Positions 1 through 7,100 of a DNA stretch of 10,755 nt are shown here, piece by piece. Both the position numbers and the translations under genes were made by a program. This DNA is from Bacteroidota bacterium (GTDB lineage Bacteria > Bacteroidota > Bacteroidia > Chitinophagales > Chitinophagaceae), in the NCBI GenBank assembly GCA_023416995.1, contig JAEZGI010000059.1, forward strand, positions 1 through 10,755, read 5' to 3'. The number at the start of each line of letters is the position of its first letter. The stretch's first letter is position 1. Below the pieces are notes generated by a model. It saw only the letters and a program-made list of their open reading frames with translations. It did no database searches and had not been told where the DNA came from.

Positions 1-1115
1 GCGTTGGAGCGGATCAGCGTAGTGAAGTAAGTAGAATAACCGATGATGATAAAGATCGTGGACCAGATAGCGATCTTCAAAAAAGAAGAGATCTTTTCTT
101 TTCCATAATAACAGATGGCGATAAACCCACCAATACCCAACAGCAACAGGAAAAATGAGCCGCCAGATTTTATAAATGGAAAACAGAATAATAAGATGAT
201 AGCACCGAGCCAGACCGCAAAGCCGTTGAACTTGCTGATCTGTTGTGGTGTAAAGCGGAGACCCATCACCAGCAGACCGGCCAGCACCAGGAAATAGATA
301 CCAAATCCAACAAAAAATGGCGTGCCGATTTCATTTACAAAAAAGATATCAAATGCACCGGCGCCTTTGATGGACCATTGAATGATCACCACCTGCACGA
401 TACCTGTTATGATACAACCCAGCAGGAAAGCCCAGAACGTGCCCCATTTGCTGACTTTATAACGTTTGAAATAATACACCATTACAATGGCCGGAATGGT
501 GAGGAGGTTCAATAAGTGCACACCGATCGAGAGACCCATCATATAAAATATAAAGATGAGCCAGCGGTCGGCGCGGGAGAATTTATGTCCGTCGGTTTGG
601 CTTTCCTGGTCAACCTCATGTTCCCATTTAAGGATGGCCCAGAAAACGATGGCGGTAAAGAGGGATGACAATGCATACACCTCTCCTTCAACAGCACTGT
701 ACCAGAACGAATCAGAAAATGTATAAGCCAGTGCGCCTACGATACCTGCGCCCATAGCAAGAAATGTTTGGGCACCGGTTAGTTCCTGGCGACCGGTTTG
801 TACCAGTTTGCGTGCGAAGTGGGTGATGGTCCAGAACAGGAAGAGTATGGTAAGACCGCTCGCGATGGCGTTCATGAAATTCACAGCCAGGGCAGCATTG
901 GCGGGATTGTCACCAAATAAGATAATAAAGAAACGGCCGAGGAGGATAAACATCGGGGCGCCGGGAGGGTGGGGAACCTGTAATTTATAGGCACTGGAGA
1001 TAAATTCGCCTGTGTCCCAGAAACTTCCGGTGGGTTCCATGGTCATCACGTAGACAGTACATGCGATGAGACCGACGATCCATCCGACAATATTGTTTAA
1101 CCTGTTGAAGCTCAT
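1..1115 (-). CDS. DUF2723 family multi-pass membrane protein (N-terminal 371 residues, cut by window edge)
   Basis: The reading frame opens at ATG 1115 and runs off the left edge without a stop, so the C-terminal part is outside the window. The visible part is very hydrophobic with many membrane segments. A first segment near residues 8-25 is followed by an extracytoplasmic loop carrying EPTGSFWDTGEF (27-38) and HPPGAP (49-54). This is the hallmark start of DUF2723 proteins, which are common in Bacteroidota. Known family relation: they resemble GT-C glycosyltransferases and the eukaryotic TMEM260 O-mannosyltransferase, in which acidic residues in the first loop are important; D34 and E37 would be the equivalents here. 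Transfer of a sugar from a lipid carrier at the membrane is therefore a reasonable inference, but substrate and acceptor are unknown. The start is supported by a promoter 27 bases upstream. No Shine-Dalgarno is visible, which is usual in this phylum. Confidence 0.88.
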   Translation of the reverse strand, partial: MSFNRLNNIVGWIVGLIACTVYVMTMEPTGSFWDTGEFISSAYKLQVPHPPGAPMFILLGRFFIILFGDNPANAALAVNFMNAIASGLTILFLFWTITHFARKLVQTGRQELTGAQTFLAMGAGIVGALAYTFSDSFWYSAVEGEVYALSSLFTAIVFWAILKWEHEVDQESQTDGHKFSRADRWLIFIFYMMGLSIGVHLLNLLTIPAIVMVYYFKRYKVSKWGTFWAFLLGCIITGIVQVVIIQWSIKGAGAFDIFFVNEIGTPFFVGFGIYFLVLAGLLVMGLRFTPQQISKFNGFAVWLGAIILLFCFPFIKSGGSFFLLLLGIGGFIAICYYGKEKISSFLKIAIWSTIFIIIGYSTYFTTLIRSN

Positions 1116-1141
1116 TTGAAATAAATTTTTTTGAAACTTGG

Positions 1142-1172
1142 CAAACCTACATGAATTTTAATTACTTACAAA
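1142..1172 (-). promoter_or_regulatory. Bacteroidota-type promoter for the DUF2723 gene
   Basis: On the minus strand TTTG (1172-1169) is followed by exactly 19 bases and then TAGGTTTG (1149-1142). This matches the Bacteroidota housekeeping consensus TTTG-N19-TAnnTTTG in both boxes and spacing. Transcription would begin roughly 20 bases before ATG 1115. The promoter lies in the 90-base gap after the DUF62-like gene, so the DUF2723 gene need not depend on read-through. Confidence 0.72.
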
Positions 1173-1205
1173 CTTGGTGTTGCGGTGAATATGCGGTGTT
1201 TTTCG

Positions 1206-2027
1206 TTAAAAAAAGTCCACTTTAACGTGCTGATAAATGAGTCGGTTCTGAGCCATCTGGCTTTTTTCCGTGAAACCGCTGAGACCGAGTAGTCCTGCGG
1301 CGTTTCCCTTGTTGATGGCGAGTTCGAGATAACCGGCAGAGTTGAACAGGGCCAGTTTTTCACCTTCGGGCACGCTGGAGTAGTGTTCACTGATCTTTTC
1401 AATTTTGTCAGCATAACGGAAAACGATCTGGAAGTCGCGTCCCTTGCGGGTTTGTTCAAATTCTTCTTCGGTAATGTTGACAACCACGTTTTCAAAATGA
1501 TCGATGAAAATGATTTGTCCTTCGATGAAGTTTTCGGTGATCCTTGGCCGCATCGGGTTTTTGACTTCTATCTCTATGTCTTCTTCACCGATGTCTGATA
1601 TACGTTCACCATCCTGGAGGCGTTTGACCGCTTGTCCCATTATTTTGATACAGTAGAGTGTGTCTTTTTTAGCGCTGGTGCCGTTGTTGAGCGGCAGACC
1701 AATCACGAGTTCGGGTTTTCCCCCGCAGATCATGGTGATTAACCCATTGTCGGCGCATAATATATACTGATCATTGTGGAAAGCGAGGAGGAGGCGTTCC
1801 GGTTTTTTGTCGAACAGGTTCACCAGCACGATATGAAAACTATGTGCGGGGAAGTTTTTAAATGCGCTGCTGCAGATGTAAGCGGCTTGTGGATAGTTGA
1901 ATGGCGTGATGCCATGTGATACATCTATTATTACAAAGCCGGGATCGAGTTGGAGCAGTTGACCTTTGATCGCACTTACGAGATAGTCCTGGTGGCCGAT
2001 ATCAGATGTAAGTGTGATGAGCGACAT
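1206..2027 (-). CDS. SAM hydroxide adenosyltransferase-like protein (DUF62 / SAM-dependent chlorinase-fluorinase family), catalytic motifs altered
   Basis: The 273-residue product has the usual length and order of DUF62 proteins. TLTSDIG at 5-11 corresponds to the family TLTTDFG, then D14-Y15, DVSHGI at 35-40, ADNGL at 92-96, and a C-terminal barrel-like domain with IDHFENVVVNI. Characterised members bind S-adenosylmethionine and use water or hydroxide to split it into adenosine and methionine; fluorinase and chlorinase are specialised relatives. Two family motifs are missing here. The DPGVG stretch reads VNLFDKKPER (69-78, R78 retained), and the STFHGRD motif that supplies the catalytic histidine is replaced by TSAKKDTLYC. 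Bacteroidota members often depart from the first motif (from memory), but loss of the second is more surprising, so activity is uncertain. The start at 2027 gives a proper family N-terminus. No Shine-Dalgarno is seen, and only a weak promoter-like TACTTTTA lies upstream. Confidence 0.85.
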   Translation of the reverse strand: MSLITLTSDIGHQDYLVSAIKGQLLQLDPGFVIIDVSHGITPFNYPQAAYICSSAFKNFPAHSFHIVLVNLFDKKPERLLLAFHNDQYILCADNGLITMICGGKPELVIGLPLNNGTSAKKDTLYCIKIMGQAVKRLQDGERISDIGEEDIEIEVKNPMRPRITENFIEGQIIFIDHFENVVVNITEEEFEQTRKGRDFQIVFRYADKIEKISEHYSSVPEGEKLALFNSAGYLELAINKGNAAGLLGLSGFTEKSQMAQNRLIYQHVKVDFF

Positions 2028-2131
2028 TAATGCGAATAAATTATGATGATGTCTTTACAGGGTTGATGCCGGTAAAAGTAACTATTTTAAGAGGTTAATC
2101 GCCATTTTGCGAAAACGTTCTTTGGTTGATT

Positions 2132-2173
2132 AACATTATTTAATCATAGGTAGAAGCTATGATAGTTAATGTT
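2132..2173. repeat. Interrupted inverted repeat (two 7-bp arms each side) between the SDR and DUF62-like genes
   Basis: AACATTA (2132-2138) and ATCATAG (2143-2149) are mirrored exactly by CTATGAT (2157-2163) and TAATGTT (2167-2173). There is a 7-base centre and a small internal asymmetry of 4 against 3 bases. It lies about 105 bases upstream of the DUF62-like start and 130 bases past the SDR stop. No T-run follows on either strand, so a factor-independent terminator is unlikely. A protein-binding operator or an RNA hairpin in a leader is possible. The rest of the 273-base gap shows nothing else I can name. Confidence 0.5.
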
Positions 2174-2300
2174 GCTGGTGTTTTCACTTATGCATTTGGA
2201 TGCCGGGCATTCGATTGACTAGCGCACGCGGTTTTATTGCTAGTTGTGCGTTGCCGCAGGCTTGGGCCGTCGTTTTTGATTGCGAACGGTGTGGCGGCTA

Positions 2301-3110
2301 CTATTTGATCAGTTTGCCGTCTTTGATAAAAAACTTGTTGACCAGTTTGTCTGCCCAGCCCGGGAAGAGTTTGCTGACAAGCACAGTTCGTTTACCTGTA
2401 AACGTTAGTACCAGGTTACGTTTACGTTTTTCAACTGCGTCGAGGATGTATTGGGCGCAGTCTTTTGCGGGCATCATTTTTTCTTCGTCGATGGCATGTG
2501 CGGCTTCGGATGCGCTGGCCTGGCTGACGGGTGCGGCCTGGCGGATATTAGAACCGGTGAAGCCGGGTGCTACCCACATAATATTGATACCTGTGCCGAG
2601 CAGTTCGGTGCGGATCGCTTCCATCCAGCCTTGCAGGGCGAATTTGGAGGCGGAGTAGCCGCTGCGTCCTGGAAGACCGCGGTAGCCGGCGACGGATGAG
2701 ATACCGATGACGGATCCTTTCCGTTCCAGGATGGAGGGTAGGGCATAGCGGGTGCAATACACGACGCCGAAGAAGTTGGTCTCCATTACTTTTGTGACTG
2801 CTTCTATGCCGGTGTCCATAAAAAAGCCACGGATATTGATACCTGCATTGTTGATGAGGATATCGATACCGCCGTAGGTTTTTATGGTTGATTCGATGAA
2901 TCGTTTGCAGTCTTGTTCGTTGCTGACATCACAGGTCATGATGTGCAGCATGTGATTGGAGTATTGGAGTTGAAGTTGGTATAGTTTGTCGTAGTTGCGG
3001 GCGCAGGTTGCTATTTTTGCGCCAAGTGGAATGAGGATTTCGATCATTGCTTTACCGATGCCTTCGCTACCGCCGGTGATGACTACTACTTTATCTTTGA
3101 AAAATGACAT
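2301..3110 (-). CDS. Short-chain dehydrogenase/reductase (classical SDR, probably NADP(H)-dependent)
   Basis: The 269-residue protein has the complete classical SDR signature. It shows the glycine-rich nucleotide site TGGSEGIG (12-19), an arginine at the end of the second strand (CARN, R38) that usually favours NADP(H), CDV (60-62) and NNAG (88-91). The catalytic tetrad is N113, S140, Y153 and K157, the last two within GYSASK. All catalytic residues are intact. Length fits single-domain SDRs. The C-terminus carries a hydrophobic and basic tail (FPGWADKLVNKFF) often seen in SDRs acting on lipids; this hints at, but does not prove, a lipid carbonyl or alcohol substrate such as a ketosphinganine or fatty alcohol. 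ATG 3110 is chosen because the nucleotide-binding strand begins five residues later, as usual. Its own promoter is visible upstream and no partner gene is co-directional and adjacent, so the pathway cannot be deduced. Confidence 0.9.
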   Translation of the reverse strand: MSFFKDKVVVITGGSEGIGKAMIEILIPLGAKIATCARNYDKLYQLQLQYSNHMLHIMTCDVSNEQDCKRFIESTIKTYGGIDILINNAGINIRGFFMDTGIEAVTKVMETNFFGVVYCTRYALPSILERKGSVIGISSVAGYRGLPGRSGYSASKFALQGWMEAIRTELLGTGINIMWVAPGFTGSNIRQAAPVSQASASEAAHAIDEEKMMPAKDCAQYILDAVEKRKRNLVLTFTGKRTVLVSKLFPGWADKLVNKFFIKDGKLIK

Positions 3111-3129
3111 GTTGCTCAGTGTTATGCCG

Positions 3130-3137
3130 CAAAAATA
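3130..3137 (-). promoter_or_regulatory. TAnnTTTG -7 box for the SDR gene
   Basis: On the minus strand TATTTTTG (3137-3130) is an exact TAnnTTTG -7 box, about 20 bases before ATG 3110. The upstream TTG is poorly placed (about 26 bases away rather than 19), so the promoter may be weaker than the one for the DUF2723 gene. Confidence 0.5.
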
Positions 3138-3187
3138 GCTGACTTACACCGGGTTGAAAAAAACAATAAAATTATTTTGTACAAAAA

Positions 3188-3218
3188 TTTGCCACAAAAC
3201 TATTTTGACCTATTTTCG
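3188..3218 (+). promoter_or_regulatory. Candidate promoter for tRNA-Lys
   Basis: TTTG (3188-3191), 19 bases, then TATTTTCG (3211-3218) fits TTTG-N19-TAnnTTTG with one mismatch in the -7 box. It would start a tRNA precursor with a leader of about 55-60 bases. It points away from the SDR promoter, so the 3111-3283 gap is a divergent promoter region. Confidence 0.5.
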
Positions 3219-3283
3219 CACTCCCAAAATTTACTGACGCATTGCCGATGTAGTTGTAAATCAAAGGGAAACACCAGGTATAG

Positions 3284-3356
3284 GATTCCGTAGCTCAGTT
3301 GGTAGAGCAATACACTTTTAATGTATGGGTCCTGGGTTCGAGTCCCAGCGGGATCA
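3284..3356 (+). tRNA. tRNA-Lys, anticodon TTT
   Basis: A complete 73-base cloverleaf can be drawn. Acceptor GATTCCG pairs with CGGGATC (one G-T wobble). The D arm is GCTC/GAGC with the AGTTGGTA loop. The anticodon stem ATACA/TGTAT encloses CTTTTAA, giving anticodon TTT. The variable loop is GGGTC, and the T arm is CTGGG-TTCGAGT-CCCAG with the canonical TTCGA. The discriminator is A3356 and CCA is not encoded (ACA follows). The anticodon reads AAA and AAG lysine codons. The gene marks the boundary between an ordinary minus-strand gene block and an accessory-looking plus-strand region. No second copy of the tRNA 3' end is visible downstream in this window that would prove site-specific integration. 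Confidence 0.97.
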
Positions 3357-3362
3357 CAGGTT

Positions 3363-3399
3363 AAACCCTCAATAGTCGCAAGATTGTTGAGGGTTTTTT
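3363..3399 (+). terminator. Factor-independent terminator after tRNA-Lys
   Basis: A perfect 10-bp stem (AAACCCTCAA at 3363-3372 with TTGAGGGTTT at 3387-3396) with a 14-base loop ends in a run of six T (3394-3399). It starts 6 bases after the tRNA and would terminate the tRNA transcript. Confidence 0.82.
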
Positions 3400-3458
3400 G
3401 ATAGCATGAAACGGTTCCCCCAAACTTAATTCGCACTATTACATAATACTAAGCAAAA

Positions 3459-3860
3459 TTGCCTTCGTATGTATCATTTCTCATGAACAGCATTATAAGA
3501 AATACAACTATTGAAAATTATCTCAACCTAAAATCCGCTTTTGAAAATTCGAAAAAGATTTTTTCAAGCCAGAAGGATGGTAAAATTTTTCATAATGGTG
3601 AATATGGGACCTACCGAGAGGACTTGGTCAAACGATTCCTACGGTTGTATATTCCTAGTAGGTTGGATATTGGAACTGGGTTTTTGATAAACGCGGAAGG
3701 AGATATCAGTACCCAATGCGACATTATCATTTATGATCGATATACAACACCGATAATCGAAAGTTCAGGCAATCAAAGATTCTTCCCAATTGAGACAGTT
3801 GCCGCCGTAGGTGAAATAAAATCTACTGTGCAGTCTATGACAGAATTAAGCACGAATTAG
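3459..3860 (+). CDS. Truncated DUF6602 domain protein (restriction-endonuclease-like fold)
   Basis: Codes 133 residues from ATG 3459; ATG 3483 (M9) is an equally good start. The sequence matches my memory of DUF6602. It has YREDLV (52-57), PSRLDIGTGF (66-75), QCDIIIYD (86-93), FFPIE (108-112) and GEIKS (118-122). E54, D88 and E119-x-K121 are spaced like a PD-(D/E)XK nuclease site, so nucleic-acid cleavage is a reasonable but unproven inference. Proteins with this domain normally continue well past GEIKS. Here the similarity ends right after it, and about 10 odd residues lead to a stop at 3858-3860. Just there another frame begins to read as a different protein tail, so I regard this as the 5' part of a gene broken by a deletion or rearrangement. 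It may still be expressed as a stub. Confidence 0.65.
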   Translation: MPSYVSFLMNSIIRNTTIENYLNLKSAFENSKKIFSSQKDGKIFHNGEYGTYREDLVKRFLRLYIPSRLDIGTGFLINAEGDISTQCDIIIYDRYTTPIIESSGNQRFFPIETVAAVGEIKSTVQSMTELSTN

Positions 3861-4054
3861 GATTCAAGAAATCCACAGCCGAGTCTACCAGGTCGCAATA
3901 TTACGAATACAATATGATCGTTACTGATGGGATGCTTACAAGTAAACGCGCTAAGGATAGTCAGGCGCCGTTGATGCGGTGGTTAACGGATCAGAAAATG
4001 AATAAGCATTTCAATAATGATGGGGTTGAACCTGGGACTAAATTTTTTAAATGA
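3815..4054 (+). pseudogene. 3' remnant of an unidentified gene joined to the DUF6602 fragment
   Basis: In the frame one base back from the DUF6602 stub, codons are open from just after a stop at 3812-3814 to TGA 4052-4054. Protein-like sequence starts near 3840, with RIKHELGFKKSTAES and later SQYYEYNMIVTDGMLTS, and ends EPGTKFFK. Composition and codon use look like real coding sequence, and there is no plausible start codon before it. It has no resemblance I know to the C-terminal part of DUF6602 proteins, so it is best explained as the C-terminal end of a second gene whose front was lost when the two were joined around 3825-3845. I do not recognise the parent family. Confidence 0.5.
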
Positions 4055-4085
4055 ATCTGGTCGACTTTACGCTGTTTTTGGAGGC

Positions 4086-4128
4086 AGGACATCCTTGCAG
4101 CATCCCATAATTGAGAGAGTAATGTCCT
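4086..4128. repeat. Short inverted repeat upstream of the RHS gene
   Basis: AGGACAT (4086-4092) and ATGTCCT (4122-4128) are exact inverted copies 29 bases apart, about 70 bases before the RHS start. The 144-base gap has no good TTTG/TAnnTTTG promoter, so how the RHS gene is transcribed is not evident. Seven base pairs at this distance can occur by chance. Confidence 0.25.
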
Positions 4129-4198
4129 CATCGAACCGGTGAGCAAATTCGACTGACACAAAACCATCTTTTTTCCTACCTCTTATCTTAACCCATTT

Positions 4199-7100
4199 AT
4201 GAGAAATCCGTCATTGTACTTAATAATGTGGGGCGGTCTGGCTGCCTGTCAGCAAGCCATCGCCCAAACAATTCCACCAGCTTATAGTGCTTCGACTGGA
4301 AACTATGTCCGAAGCTGGGCTGCGAACGCTCCAGAAGCTGTCCCTAACAATCTTATGAGTAGACCGGTGGCAGATGTTGTACAGAGTACTGATTATATAG
4401 ACGGCCTGGGCAGACCGTTGCAAAACGTAATCAAATCCGGATCATTTCCAACTTCCGGATCAGCGACTGATATTGTCAAGGCCGTCCATTATGATGCATT
4501 TGGTCGGGAATCGTTAAAATACCTTCCATATGCCACTACTTCCGTGTCTGGAAACTTTCGGACCGATCCATTTCAGAGTCAGAGTACATTTTATGCAAGC
4601 CAACTCGCCGGACAACAGGAAACTTATTTTTACGGGGAAACAAAATTTGAAGCGTCTCCCTTAAATCGCCCCCAGAAAGAACTGGCTCCTGGCAATAACT
4701 GGGTTGGTCAAAACCGGGGTGTAGAAAAGAAGTACTGGTTAAATACGGCTGTTGATGATGTTAAAATCTGGCAGGTCAATAATACGACGGGAGGATGGGG
4801 AACATACGCCGTCACCGGCGTCTACTCTGCAGCTGACTTATACAAATCCGTTACCGTCGACGAGCATGGGAAGCAGACAATTGAATTTATCGACAAGGGT
4901 GGAAAAACAATCTTGAAAAAGGTCCAATTAACCAGTACTGATGCAGGAACAGGCAGCGGCTACAGTGGATGGATGTCGACTTACTACATTTACGATGCAC
5001 TTGAAAACCTTCGGTGCGTTATTCAACCCAGAGGTGTTGAAAGACTAACAACAAGTTCATGGGTTATGAACGCAGAGATTTTAAATGAACAGTGTTTTCG
5101 TTATGAATACGATAGCCGTGGCCGTATGGTCATGAAGAAAGTTCCCGGTGCGGGAGAAATATGGTTGGTTTATGATCGATGGGATCGGCTCGTGCTTACC
5201 CAGGACGGCAAGCTAAGACTGCAGCATAATTGGAATTACACGAAGTACGATCATCTGAACCGTCCCATCATCACTGGCATACACCATGACCCTGGAAACT
5301 TAACATTAGCACAAATTAACCAACAGTTGGTCGGTGCCGAGTCTTGGCAGATCAGGTACGAATCCCGGGATCCCAACGCAAGTCTTGGTTACACATTTAG
5401 TCAAACTCATCCGTATGCGGTTGCAGCCAGTGTGATGACGGTAACGTTTTATGACGATTATACCTGGACAAACGCAATACCTGCAGCCTTCAGAACATTT
5501 GATAACAGCCAGGCTGCATCGGCAGATCCCCCAAGCACCACTTTTCCTTATCGGCAAAGCTTAACGCCCACCACTAAAACGTTAGGCTTCCAAACCGGTT
5601 CTATTGTAAAATCTCTCGATGGCTCAACCTTTCTTGCCTCAGTATCTTTTTTTGATGACAAGGGTCGCATTATTCAACAAAAGAATGAAAACTACACCGC
5701 TGGCGTTGACATCATTACAACACAATACAGTTTTAACGGCCAACCGCTGTTGATAATCAACAAACAGGAAAAGTTAGGAACAAGTCCGCAGACGACAGTG
5801 GTTGCTACCAAAATGACCTACGATAATTTATGGCGCGTCGTAAAGGTAGAAAAGAAGCTGAGTCATCCACAAGTTAACGGCGGAGCAATGTCGGCTTTCA
5901 AAATTATTTCTCAGATTGAATATGACAAGCTGGGGCAGGTGAAAAAGAAGACGCTCGGTAGCACGCTTGCGGCGCCTCTTGATTATGAATACAATGTGAG
6001 GGGCTGGTTGTTAGGTGTAAACAGAAGTTATCTGGCAGCCGAAAATCAGCGTTGGTTTTCATTTGAGCTGGCATATGACAAAACAAATAATTCCCGTGCA
6101 GTTAACGGTATTTATACGGCAGCTCAATATAATGGAAACATAGCGGGCACGATCTGGAAATCGAAAGGAGATGCAGAACTCAGGAAGTTCGATTATAGTT
6201 ATGATGCTGCAAATAGAATCCTGGGCGCAGACTTTAACCAGGGTGCAGGCACCGCCTGGAATAAAAATAAGCTTGACTTCCAGGTTAACAATATTTCCTA
6301 CGATGCGAATGGTAACATTCTCAGTATGAATACAAAAGGTTTCAAAGGAATGCTTTCCCAGCCAATCGACCAGTTGTCATATACTTATGAATTAAACAAT
6401 AACAGCAACAAGCTGCAAAAAGTGGTCGACCTTGTTTCTGATCCTCTCAGTAAACTGGGAGATTTTAAAGATGGCGCCAATGGCACTGGCAATGATTATT
6501 CATATGATGTTAATGGCAACCTGATAACGGATCTCAATAAGTTTATCAGCGGCATAACATATAATCATTTGAACCTTCCCGAAATTATCAGTGTGACTGG
6601 CAAAGGCACCATTAGTTATGTATACGACGCAAGAGGGAACAAATTAAAGAAGACCGTTGCCGAAACAAGCCAGCCGACCAAAACAACATTATACCTGGGC
6701 GGTTTGGTCTACGAAAATGATATTCTGCAGCTTATCCAGCATGAGGAGGGTAGGATCCGTTTTACTCCTGCAGTGGGATCAACTCCGGCACGATTCGATT
6801 ATGACTATTTTATAAAGGATCATCTTGGAAACGTTCGAATGGTATTGACCGAGGAGCAGCAGCAGACTATTTATCCAGCAGCAACGCTTGAGGGTAGTTT
6901 AACGACACCAACTGACGCGGTTTATGTTGAAAAGGATTATTATTCAATATCCACCGGTAATGTTGTGACGAAGCCGGCTGCAATGTCAAATACCAATAAC
7001 AATGGCAATCCTCCATACAATCCAAATCCAAACGGTAATCCTGCTGCTCAAAGCCAGAAAGCGTACAAACTCACGGCTACATCGACTGGCGGTGTTACTG

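Noticed and set aside
115..990. Plus-strand open frames across the left edge
   Set aside because: They lie opposite the DUF2723 reading frame, which is long, hydrophobic and has the family motifs.
2200..2699. Plus-strand open frames opposite the SDR gene
   Set aside because: They are antisense to a complete SDR with all catalytic residues; their translations look like no protein and they have no promoter.
3200..3436. Minus-strand open frame across the tRNA-Lys gene, reading GTRTQDPYIKS
   Set aside because: It is the antisense translation of the tRNA and its terminator, a common false gene call at tRNA loci.
5350..5380. GAATCCCGGGATCCCAAC inside the RHS gene as a copy of the tRNA 3' end (attachment site)
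   Set aside because: Only a handful of bases match the tRNA T arm and acceptor and it is inside coding sequence; chance similarity.
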